Assembly (NCBI RefSeq): GCF_042477335.2
Contig: NC_091247.1
Location: 228,556,001 to 228,620,000 of the forward strand
DNA from: Ovis canadensis
Lineage: Eukaryota > Chordata > Mammalia > Artiodactyla > Bovidae
Length of the DNA: 64,000 nt
Direction: 5' to 3'
The notes below the pieces were generated by a model. It made no database searches. It was not told the DNA's origin and saw nothing but the letters and a program-made list of their open reading frames with translations. Positions 37,001-49,000 of this stretch are shown one piece after another. Made by a program: the position numbers and the translations under genes. Within the stretch, counting starts at the first letter, position 1. The number at the start of each line of letters is the position of its first letter.

Positions 37001-40000
37001 ATTTTCCCCTTCACATTCCAGCTTTCAAAGCAACGAGTTGATTCTCTGCTTAGAGCGTCTTGGGCTTTTGCAGGGGGGTTTGGTGTCCTCATGAGATCGG
37101 ACCTTATAAATATGGCCACGAGTCTTAATTGCCATGGTCCTGTCTCCCTGGTGCTCAGATGGCCCCACCATGGGTTGGGTTTGGTGTTTCCTCAGGATGA
37201 GGCTGAGGTCAGACTGTCCTCAGCACATCTGACCAGGAGGTCTGGGATGTCATTTTGTTCCCCCACGCACACTGCCGAGTTCATTCTAGAATTAGACCCA
37301 GTGTTGCGGTCATCTGAACTCTTTCCACGTTACCAGAGTCAGGGTATAGTCAGAAACGTCAGCTGTCTCTCCCGGGGGCCCTTGGTCCCTCTCTTGCCGT
37401 GAAGATAACCAGTCGTCTTCTAACCATACAGTTCATCCTTCCGTCGAATTTTTATAGAAGCAAATATGTCCGTATCTGTGCCCCTTAGATCGGCTTCCCA
37501 GGTGGCTCAGTGGTAAACAGTCTGCCTGCCAAGCAGCAGACACAGGTTCGACCCCTGGGTCAGGAAGATCCCCTGCGGAAGGAAATGGCAACCCCCTCCA
37601 GCGTTCTTGCCTGCAGAATCCCATGAACAGAGGAACGTTACAGGCTGCAGTCCATGGGGTCACAAAGAGCTGGACACGACTTAGCCACTAAAGAACAGCA
37701 AGCGTTAGCGTGCCTTCTCCGCACTGAGGTTGCATCCTGGAGGTCGCTCCGAATGGTTCTCAGAGCTCTTCCGTGTTCCGCACGGCTTGGCCCTGTGGCT
37801 GTGGTGTGGGTAACCCACCTGCTCCCTGCTCCTTGTTACATGGTTACAGGTGGTAACTGCACCCTTCCAGCCTGTTACGTGGTTACAGGTGGTTCTTAGC
37901 AGGAAGTCTGGAGTGTGTGGGCTGTGCGTCTTCCTCTACCCCGAGCATCTAACGTGAGGCCCTGATCAGAGCTCCATGCTTGGAGGGAGGCATTGCAGGG
38001 AAACCTGGTCAGAGCTGGAGTCTGCACAGAGCCTGTCCCTGCCTCCTGTCTCTCCGTCCTGGTACCCAGGGGAGCGCAGTATGGAAGGAAGGATGTCGGC
38101 GCCCTGTGGACCCACAGAGGTGTTTTGGTGGCCTCTGAGCCTGCATCTGTGTGCTGGGCGGGCCTCCCCTCCCGGGTCTGCAGGGGTGGTGGTGGCGGGG
38201 AGCTTGGCCCGGAGGTGGCCCCAGGCTTCTGGCCCCTGACTCAGCCCCGAGTGGGCGGGTGGCTGTGGGCGTTCCACCATCCAGAGCCTGGCCCCCTGCC
38301 ATCTGTAAAGCGCCTGAGTGGTCTGTGTTAAAGTTCCATTCAATTATCTGTAGTTCTTTCTCTCCAAAAGCAGACTTACTCTTCTCGGAGAGGAGGAAAT
38401 AGCCCAGGTTTACAGCGGCTTTCTTCAGTTATTAAATATTGAAGAGGACAAGTGCTCCTGGGAGGAGATGGCGGAGGGATGAAGAATGGGAGAGCGCGGC
38501 GCACCCTGGCTCAGGCCCGGCGGCAGGAGGCTAAATTTGTTAAAGAAGCACATGAATAAATGAAAAGCCACCATCCATTTTCATTTCGGCCGAAATGCAT
38601 TTCAGTTGTTGCTGTTGCTTGGGCACGGACACACGCAGACGCTGCGTGGTTTCTGAGCAGGGGCGTGCGTTTATCGACCGCCTGCTGGGTATGGGCTCTG
38701 GGAAGGGAGGTGCTCCTCCATCGTCAGCTGCACAGGCAGGCGCGCCTCCCAGAGTGACCTGCACGGATTTTGGAGCTTGGAGGGAACTGCTTCTGGGACC
38801 TCAGGGTTGCCAGGCTAAGCCCCGGGGTCCCTGAGCCGGCTGTGGGTTCCATATTGCCGAGCTGTTCCTTCTTCCTAGGTGGACGTGAGGGCTGTGGGCT
38901 CCTACCGAGATGGGCTGCAGGGTGGTCCCAGGGGTGTGCGGCTCAGCCCTCGGGGCACCACTGTGGTCGTTCCTAGGGAGGGAGGATCTGGCAGTGGGGG
39001 GCCCTTTGCCCGTGAGCCGTGATGCTCCCGGGAGCTCCCCTTCCTGCCCCGACAAGCAGTGGGTCCGTGTGGCTGGCTCTGACCCTGTGGGAGGGCTTCT
39101 AGGAGAAGGTGGCCGGGGAGGCGGGCAGGAGGGCGGTTATCAGCCTCCCGCGGCCTGCAGAGGCCCCCCTCTGGATACCAAGGCTGGAAGGAAGGAAGTT
39201 TCTGGGCGCCAGTCTGGGTGATTCAGGCCGACAAAGCCCTTTCTCACCATTGAAAGCATCAGGGCTCGGGCCTGCCCGGTGTCTGCCGGGGGGGGGGCAG
39301 CCGCCCACAGCCGCCCGGCGTCAGGGTCAGGTATGGCGTTGGTTGGATACGTCTGGACCCGCCCTGCAGATGTCTGTCTAGGGTTCTGTCTCTAAACGAA
39401 CAACAAACCAAAAAGACCCAACCCTGCTCCTCCTGTTCTGCGACGTTGAGCTGAGAGGGTACACTGTCCGTAGCAGAGGCCGGGTCCGACAGTTCTGCTT
39501 GGTGGTGATGTATTTATCGAGTGGCTTCTGCCCTTTCAGGAAGACAGCAGATGGGTGACCCAGACAGGCGGGAAGGGAGCACACAGATCAGATAACCAGC
39601 AGACGAAGACGGGATGAAACTGCCTGAGCGTGTCGCAGGGGCCTGGGAACAAACGAAACGGGCCCTGCAGTGTCGGTGTCTGACCCACAGGGCGGGCTCT
39701 GAACTGAGAGCCTGTTTCTTGCTTACTCCCTGCGAATGTCCGGTCCTACCTCCCCGCTGGACAGAGGCAAGCTGGCCCTGTGCCTGGCTGGGCACCTCCC
39801 CCGTCCATGTCCTGAGGGCTTGCTCAGCTGGCAGGAGGAGCAGGGTGGGGGCTGGGTGCACACGTCCCCTGGGTCGGTGCTGGCCGCACTCAGAGCCCCG
39901 GAGCCTGGACTGGGACCGCCAGGTCAGCCTGCCACCTCTTGCACAAAGGCGGTCCCTGGTTCCTGAAAATTGGCTGCTGAGGGTGGAAGCACTGCCTGGG

Positions 40001-43000
40001 ATCCTGTTCCAGCTTATTTTACACGAGAAACATGTTCACGCTCTGCTCCTTCACCCCAAGCCCCCGTCGGTTTCTTAAAATGTGTCTGAGAGGCAGTGGT
40101 GTGCAGCCTGACTCGTGGGCGTGTCAGAGCGTAGAGCCACGCCGCCTGCTGGCTGTCAGCGTGATGCCGACGCTTCGTGAACGGTGCCTCTGTGTCCAGC
40201 AGCCAGTGAACGCTGGGGAAGATGCAGACGGAAGTTCCCCGGGAGAGCAGGGCCTTGCCTGTGATGAGCTGGCTTCCCCGAGGGGAGAGGGTGCAGGAAG
40301 CCACGGGGGGTTACCACAAGCGCGCTCCTGGCTCAAGACCCCATACCTGGCGCTTTGGGAAGGCGTGGCTCTGCCACCGTTGGGCTGGGGGAGTGGGTGG
40401 GCCTGCCTGGGGGAGCAGGGGACCATGCTGGGAGGCTGGAGGCTGGGAGAACTTGAGGAGTGCTGAGGAGGGATGTGAAGGGCAGAGCCTGGGACCCCTG
40501 AGTGGGCTTCCAGGCGGGCAGCCTGCCACCTGACCACAGCCCAGAAACTGCGCAGCGGGTGGTCCCTGCGTTTGCACACCTGGCCGGTGGGAAGCAGATT
40601 TATTTAAGGATTATCACTGGATTTTTTATTTTTGGCGGTGGCTGGGCCTGTTGAATTGTGTGCCAAGAGGACTCTCACTTGAGAGTTCTACTTTTACAGG
40701 TTTAAAAATAGCCTTGGAGCCGTGTTCCTTTCTTGCCGTGTCTTCACCGGGGGCGGGGAGTGGGCTGGGTGCGGGCGGGTGTGAACGCAGGTGCCCCCCG
40801 CCCGCAGTCTCCCCCGGGACGTGCCGTGGGGGGTGCTGTCCCTGCACACCCCAGGGAGAGGGGAGGCTGGACCGCGTGGGCGGGCTGCCTGGGTCCTGGC
40901 GGGTGGGTGCAGCAGGAAGCGCCCAGCATGGGAGCTGTGGTCCTGTGTTCCGGGAGCCACGTCTGGGGCTCATTCTGCCGCGGCCCTTTGAAAGTGCTGG
41001 CTTGTCAGGTGCCCTGGTGGGCGCCCCGAAGGCTCCTGTTGGAGCGGAGTCTGGCTTGTGTGTCCCCCGGGCTGCACCAAGGAGGCATTTTGGCTGCAGA
41101 AACCACACTTTTGGAAGTCAAGACGGCAACCTGTGCGTCTGAGGGTCCCTCTGGGCTCACACTGCTCCCCCCCACCTCCTCCCGTTACATTCTCTCTGTT
41201 CTCGTGGGAGGTGGGCGGGGCGTGTGCCCCTGGGAGCCGGGCCTGGTTCCCCTTCAAAGCCTTGCACCTGGAAGCCGGCTTTGCTCACCTGTCCTGCTGG
41301 GTGGGGGCGCAGTGTGGAAATTACAGGGCCAACCTCTCCCCTGGGCGTGCCCTGCGATCTTAGAAGGTTCGGGGCTTCTGAGTCATGTCCCGGGCGGGAT
41401 CCTGGCTCCCCTGGCCTCCAGCAGACGTCCTTCCTGTCCCCTGGCCGGCCCTGGCCACCTGCCAGGTCAGCAGACAGCACCAGGCCTTGGAGAGGAGAGC
41501 AGCGTCAGGCTGGGAGCCATGTCCCGTGACCCAGGCAAGCCCCGTGACGGCTGGTGCAGCGGCCTTCCCACCTGCTTGCCCGTGGCTCCTACTCCAAGGG
41601 ACCCCCCTACACCTGTGACTGAGTCGCCGGCAGGTGTGAAGGTCCCTGTCTTGGCCCACCTGCGTGGCTGCAGAGGTGCCGAGAGGCTCACGAGAGCCGC
41701 CCACGGGCGGGCCTCCAACGGGACACACTTGTGCAAGCCCCAGGCTCGTGGCAGGCCGACTCCGGGACGCCTTCTGCGTGCCTGCTTCTCACTGTGACAG
41801 TTTGGCCAAGTCCGTGGAAGCACCATCAGTGGGGTGTTTGGCAAATCCTGTTTCTGGGTGATGGGGACACACACCCAGAGGTGGGAGGAGGGGGCTGGCA
41901 GGGGCCCCTGCACCCCCAGAGGCCATGACCTGCCGGAGGAGGGCTCTTCTTTGCTTTTTGGCCTCTGCTCGCCTCTCCAAGGCCTGGTGCCATCTGCTGA
42001 CCTGGCAGGTGGCCAGGGCCGGCCGGGGGACGGGAAGGACGTGTGCTGGAGGCCAGGGGAGCCAGGATCCCGCCTGGAACTTGACTCAGAAGCCCCGAAC
42101 CTTCTGAAATCGCCAGATTCCTGGGAGGGGAAAGACCCTCTCTGGGCCAGATGGAAAGAGAGGGATCAGCCTGCCCTCCCAGGCCCTGCTCGGCCTCCTT
42201 GGCCCGCGAGAGCTGTGTCTGTGTGGCGTCTGGTGGGCAGAGTCCCGGTGCCCAGGTCCTCATCGCCTGTGACAATGTCACCTTCTGTGACGGAAGGGAG
42301 GCTGCAGGCATGATTGAGTGAAGGGTCTGTGCTTGGGATACGGGCCTGGAGTATCCAGGTGGACTCAGGCATCACGAGCGTCCTCAGGAGAGGGGGGTGG
42401 GGCGTCAGAGAAAGAGGAGGAGATGTGATGATGGAGTCAGAGGTTGGGTGGTGTCCCCGATGGCGGGGGTCACCAGCCAAGGAATGTGGGTGCCTCGGGA
42501 AGCCGGAAGAGGCCGGGACCTGAGTTCTCCCCCGGAGCCTGCCCCCGCAGGGAGGCCAGCCCTGCCCCCGCCTCACCTCGGGCCCCTTGCGCGCCGTTTC
42601 AACAAACCGTGGAAAATTCTTAGAGATGGGAATACCAGACCACCTGACCCGCCTCTTGAGATCAAAAAGCAACAGTTAGAACTGGACATGGAACAACGGA
42701 CTGGTTCCAAATTGGGAAAGGAGTACATCAAGACTATATACTGTCACTCTGCTTATTTAACTTAGATGCAGAGTACATCATGAGAAACGCTGGGCTGGAA
42801 GAAGCACAAGCTGGAATCAAGCCTGCTGGGAGAAATATCAATAACCTCAGATATGCAGATGACACCACCCTTACGGCAGAAAGCAGAGAGGAGGTAAAGA
42901 GCCTCTCGATGAAGGTGAAAGAGGAGAGTGGGAAAGGTGGCTTAAAATTTAACTTTCAGAAAACTAAGATTGTGGCATCTGGTCCCATCGCTTCATGAGA

Positions 43001-46000
43001 AATAGATGGGGAAACAATGGAAACAGTGGCAGACTTTATTTTTATTCCAAAATCACTGCAGATGGTGACTGCAGCCATGAAATTAAAAGACGCTTACTCC
43101 TTGGAAGAAAAGTTATGACCAACCTAGACACTATATTCAAAAGCAGAGACATTACTCTGCTGACAAAGATACATCTAGTCAAGGCTATTTCTAGTGGTCA
43201 TGTGTGGACATGAGACTTGGACCATAAAGAAAGCCGAGCACTGAAGAATTGATGCTTTTGAACTGTGGTGTTGGAGCAGACTCTCTTGAGAGTCCCTTGG
43301 ACTGCAAGGAGATCCAACCAGTCCATCCTAAAGGAAATCAGTCCTGGGTGCTCATTGGAAGGACTGATGCTAAAGCTGAAACTCCAATATTTTGGCCACC
43401 AGATGAGTCGAGGTGACTAATTGGAAAAGACCCTGATGCTGGGAAAGATTGAGGGCAGGAGGAGAAGGGGACGACAGAGGATGAGATGGCTGGGTGGCAT
43501 CACTGACTCGATGGACGTGAATTTGGGTAAGCTCCAGGAGCTGGTGAAGGACAGCGAGGCCTGGCGTGCATGGGGTTGCAATGAGTCGGACACGACTGAG
43601 CGACTGGACTGGACTGGAGCCAGTTCACACGTGCCCGGGGCACCGGTGGGTTCCCGCCGCGGGCAGGGTGTGGGTACTGCGTGGCGGCAGCGTCCCCACT
43701 GTGACAGAGCCTCCGGGTGTGCGACACGTGCCCAGCGTGTGTTTGCTGATGGAGTTGCATCTGAGACAGTGGCCTCTTGGCACAACCAGGCTTGGTGTGG
43801 GGCAGAGTGGGGGTCCCCGTGGAGGCTGGGGCTCCTGGGCGGATCATGTGTCAGGGCTTTGGACCCCCAGTCACCTGAGTCCCCCCGCCACCTCCCAGCG
43901 GGCGCCCTGTGGGCACGTCCATCACGGGTGGGAATCTGAGCACCCTCAAGTCCTCATGGCCGGGGTCCCCAGCGTCCCCAGTAGGAGGCGGGGGTGGCTG
44001 AGGCCTGGGGGTGGGGGTGGGGCCCCCATGCCTGGTGTGCAGGATGCAGGCGGCCCCCCGGGTGGCGGCCGGCCGCTCTCTCTTGCCGCTGTTCATGAGT
44101 TCCCACTACGGCTGTCCGCACCGCTGGTGGTTCTCGCCAGCCTGGTGTGCACATCCACAAGGCCACGGTCCTTGGGAAGCTTGATGTGTGGTGCGGGGGC
44201 CACCCTGCTTCCCAGCCGGCCTGAAGGGGCCTCTGGGGAAACCAGGGGCAGCGTGAGCGGGCGGGCCGGCTCCCTGGGCGGTGGGCGTGGAGTCCTCCCG
44301 GCTCCTCGTCTGGAGGGTCTTCTCCCAGGGGTCTTCTCCGCAGGGCACTGAAGACGGCTGAGCCCCGTATGCCCAGAGCAGGGCGGTCCCGGTGGGAGAG
44401 GCAGGGAGGCCCCCTGGAGTATAAATATTTACCCAGCAAATGGGTCCCAGCCCTGGCTGGTGGCACAATCTAGCGAGTCATGAGCTCCCGCCGTGGGAGG
44501 TGGGCTGGCACCTCGCCTTCCTGCCCACTGTGGGCACCCCCGAAGGGGCAGGTTCTCCCTGTGGCATGGGCTAGACCGGGAGCGAGGGCAGCAGAGGCCT
44601 CCCCGCCACCCCGGCGCTGCCGAGATCTCAGGGCTGTCCTGGCCGTCCCTGGGCTCCAGTCCTCTCCCCTGACTCTGGGGAACTAGTCGGTCACACTCTG
44701 AGGTCTCAGGAATGCCTTTTGGAACGTGTCCACACGTGGCTTTTCCTGTGGAGTTTCCCTTGCAGCTGGTCAGCCCCATGGTTGGGGTGGCCAGTGACCC
44801 ACTATCCAGACCGCAGCCGCTGCTCGCCGCACACAGGGCTGACTTCCGGGCAGAGGCGGCGCTGAGATGACCCTCAGCTGGGCCCTGGAGCCCAGTGCTA
44901 CCCGTTTAGCAGCCTTGGTGCCCCCAGCATTCTGGTGGCCCTGGCCCCGGGCTGACATGTTGACTTGGCCGTCGGCCCGCCTCCCGGCCCAGGGCATGCT
45001 GTCCTTGCGGCACAGCTGTCGGAGTTCACGTTACTCTGTCCGGGGGGCTGCTCCCCCTGTTTTCTTGGCAGCTGTTGAAAGGGGCCCCATGGACACGGCT
45101 GGTGGGGTTTGGGGGCCGGGCGCCCGGGTCCCCCTGCTGCCTGGCCGGCAGCCGGAGCTCACAGGGCCTGGAGGAGGCAGCACCTGCAGGGTCAGGAGGC
45201 TGACAAGGTACACCCTCCAGGGTGCTTGGGAGTCAGGGCCTCACTTGTGTGGGCCCACACCCCGGGAAGGCTGCACCCAGCGGTGGGCCTTCAGCACACT
45301 GTCCTGGCCGAGAGCCCCAGTTCATTCCTTGTCCTGGACCAAGTGTTTGCACCTCTAGCATTTGTATGTGGAAGCCCTCAGCCCCAGGTGGAGGAGGGAG
45401 GTGGGCCCTTGGGAGGTGGCTCGGGTTAGCTGAGATCACGAGGGTGGCCCCAGGATGGAGTTGGTGCCCTGTTAGCAGAGAAAGAGGCACCAGAGCTCAC
45501 TGAGTGCCCTGTCAAGAGGGCAGCTGTCCGTAGGCCAGAAGGGAAGTCCTCCCCAGGAGTCAAGTCTGCCAGCTCCAGGCCCTGACGTCCAGCCTCCAGG
45601 ACTGCGAGAAGCAAGTGTCCGCTGTCTGGGCCACCCACCCTGTGGTTTTTCGTTATAGCTTCCCGAGCCCACCGGGACACACCCGTCTGCACCCAGCAGT
45701 CTCCAGAAAGGGAGGCCGCGTCTGCTAGAACTCTAGCCCGTGCCCCCCGCTCCGGGGACATGGCGGGGTGGAGGGCCAGGGAGCGGCAGGGACCGCTGCG
45801 GGGCCCGCCGTCTCTGGGTCTGGGTGTCGTCGCGGGTGTCCAGTTTGGGTAGGTGCCGAGCGACGTCCACCGAGGAGCGTGTGCGCCCACGTGTGCGTGC
45901 GGTCCGCTCCCTGTCGCCACCATAACGGGTTTTGACAAACGGGGTCTTCAGACAGCGTATTGATTCCCTGACAGTTCAGAGGCCATAAGTCCAGAGTGAG

Positions 46001-49000
46001 TGTCACGGCCAGAGTCAGGGTGTGGGCAGGACAGCGCTCCTGCTGAGGCCTGGGGGTCCCTGCGTCCTGGTGGCGCCCCTGTGGAGGCCCGGGGGTCCCT
46101 GTGCCCCGACAGGGCTCCTGCGGGGCCCCGGGGGGTCCCTGTGTCTTCGTGTCCTCAGCTGCTCGCCCTGCCCCTCCTCCCAGGCTGTGGGCCCCCCTCC
46201 TTCCTCTGACCCTTGACCCCCTGCCTCCTCCCGAGGTCACTCTGTCACGACGACGTTGGTCCCACCCCGTAATGGGGATGTGCTCACTCACCCAGAGGCC
46301 CTGCCGCCTCGGCCTCCCCGGGCTGCCCCCCGGGACCCCTGACCCTCTGTGCGTCCGTCCACGCCCTGACTCAGGCGCACCTTGGTGAGGGTTTTCTCGA
46401 GCACCGGCTCGTTCTCTTGCCGTCTCTCTCATCTGCCTGCTCTCCGTCCTCAGGTGGTCAGCAGCCAGCGGCGGGCTCTCTGCCCCTCGCAGGGGCTTTG
46501 CTCAGTGGCCAAGGCCTCCCAGAATGGCCCATGCTGCGTGTGTGTCTGTGGGTGACCAGGCACCATCAGCATCCCTTCCTCAGGGGGTCCTGCCCCTGGA
46601 GAGGGTTCGATGAAGGGCCTTTCTGTACCTCTGTCTTGAATTGGTTTACTTCTTCAAGTAGAGAGGCCCTCAGCTTGCGATGACTGGGCCGAGTACGAGG
46701 AGCTCCGGTTGATACACTCGTGCAGCTGTGGGGCGCCCCCGGGATGGGGCTGGGCAGCAGCTGCCGTCCGTGTCTGAGCGCTCCCTTGGCACCTCTGTGT
46801 GGGGGCGGGACAGGCCCCGTGACGCTCACCTCGCTGCTCTCCCTCACAGAAGAGGAGCTCCGGAAGCTGCGGGAGGAAACGAACGCGGAGATGCTGCGGC
46901 AGGAGCTGGACCGTGAGCGGCAGCGGAGGATGGAGCTAGAGCAGAAAGTCCAGGAAGTGCTGAAGGCCAGGTAAGGAGGCGGTGGGGGCTGTGAGGACCA
47001 CCCCCAGGGAGGAGGTGGTGGGGGCCTTGAGGACCACCCCTGGGGAGGAGGCGGTGGGGGCCTGAGGACCACTCCCAGGGAGGAGGCAGGGAGGGCAGGC
47101 GAGGACCACCCCAGGGAGGAGGTGGGGAGGGCAGGCGAGGACCACCCCGGGGTAGGAGGCAGGGAGGGGGGGACGGGGAGGGCGTCTGTGTTCAGGGCGG
47201 GAGGCCGGAGGGCCTGGCAGAGCCAGGTAGCGCTGCCCTTGGCGGTCAGGGTCTCCGAGCCGAGGCCCCACTCATGCTGGCGGCCAGACCCCCAGTGCAC
47301 TGTGGCCTCTGCTGTCCCCGTCTCCCCGCTCCAGGTGAGGTCTCAGCCCTCCAGGAGGCCTGCGGTCCCCCCGCCCCAGCCTGTTCTCACGGAGCACTCA
47401 TGGCGTGTCGCCCTCCCTACTCTGGGGCTGTGTGTATCGCTGCCCTGGGCAGGGGTCCTCAGTGAGGCCTCTGATGAGTGGGGGTGCCCCTCCAAGGCCT
47501 CCTCAGCGATGTCACAAGGGCCCGGGGTGGGCGGAGCCGGCGGGCCCGGCCCCGAATTTCCGGGTTGTGCCCTGCCTGTGCCCATGGTGAGCCGTGGTCT
47601 TGGGAAGGTGGCTGCCCTCCTGTGCCCTGGGGCCTTCGTTTGGGAAGGGGTGCGGGTGTTCCTTTTCCGCACTGAGGGGATGGGGAGGAGTCACAGCTGA
47701 GCCCTGAGGGCCGCAGAGGAGCGGGGCTGCGGAGCGGCTCCCAGAGCCCCCACGGCTGCCCTGCGTCCCCCAGTCTCGGCTGCCCGTTGCTCCCAGGCCC
47801 TGGGACCCTGCCACCCTGCCTTGGTGCTTTCCCATGCTCCCTCCGCCCCTCATTGTCCGCTGGCCACCTCCCTACACACTGCGCGCCCGCCGCGACCTCA
47901 GGGCCAGCCTGCCGTGGACCGTCTCCTCCTCCTGCAGGCTCCCTCCATTGCGGGGCAGCAGGTGTCCTGCCCCAGCTTCTGGAGGGGTGTGTGGTCTCCC
48001 GCACATCTGCCCCCGCGAGCTCGGCCCCTGCCTGTTGGTTTCAGTGGGTGATTGTGTGGGGTCAGTATCATCGGACGGAGACCCCTGGCCCGCCTGTGGC
48101 CACGCAGAACCAAGGCCCGCCTGTGGCTTTGCGCCGAGTGTCTCTGCGCCTGTGCATCTCCAGCTGAACGCCTGGGCCTGGCCTTCCCCGGGAGCCTGCC
48201 GTCAGCGCTTCCTGGGTGCGCCTCCATGTCTGGGACCCCTGGCCGGTTCAGGGACCGTCCTGGCAAAGGCCTGGATCCCTGCCTGGGAACAGAGGGAGCT
48301 GGGCTCAGGATGGAGTCCCTGCGTCCCCTGGCCCTGCTCCGTTCCCAGTAAAGCCCCGTCTTTCAGGAGCCCTGGGCACGGAAGTTGCCCTGGGCACGGA
48401 AGTTCCTCTGGGCAGCCTGGCCACTGGGAGGGATGGGTGTGGAGGCCTCACCCCCTCTTCCTTGACGGCGGTTCTCTTCTCTGGGCCCGCCTGTCTGCTG
48501 GCTCCCTGTCCGTCGCTTCACGAGGCTGCATGCGCAGCCCCTGTGTGCCCTGCCCTCTGGTCCAGCTGGTCCACTGTGCGTCCTGCTCCGGCACCGTGTG
48601 GCCGTGACGGCTTGTGGTTACGGACCTGCAGACCGGGTCGGTTCTCGGAAATGTTGGACTGGGGTTGTTCCCGAGTCCAAGCTCATCCTGCTCACCGCAC
48701 GACAGGCCAGTAATCGAGAGACAGGTTGTTGGGGCAGAAGTAATGATTTTATCCTGAAAGCCAACAGATTGAGACCGAGTGGGCATGTGCCCCCGAGGAT
48801 CCACCTTGCCTGAGTTAGAATTCAGGCCCCTTTCATACTAAAAGGGGAGGGACCTAACTCAGACACTCCCGGGTTCCCCACAGCTTCCGGAGCGGGTGTG
48901 TGAATTTCTGCTTCCTGCAGTCATTCACAGGTGGGCCTGGTCCGGAGAGTTCCTGTGACCTAAGCAAAAGTATTTTAGTTCATTCTCTGGGAGGCACGGT

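Larger units (their letters stand above)
34155..46849 (+). other. GRAMD4: GRAMD4 intron 3
   Basis: About 12.7 kb, separating the first two from the later coding exons. It holds a CHR SINE, two Bov-tA SINEs, a 39-bp tandem repeat, an old L1-like block, a long BovB fragment and a 143-bp inverted repeat (all listed). The stretches 34.2-36.0, 37.7-41.3 and 43.6-46.8 kb show nothing else I can name. Confidence 0.85.

Noticed and set aside
40733..41797. A 354-codon open frame on the + strand in intron 3
   Set aside because: GC-driven open frame with no recognisable domain. It crosses one arm of the inverted repeat, which explains a similar peptide read from the other arm.
44410..44440. TATAAATATTT-like sequence as a promoter
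   Set aside because: Isolated AT-rich hexamer in the middle of intron 3 with no CpG island, exon or donor downstream.
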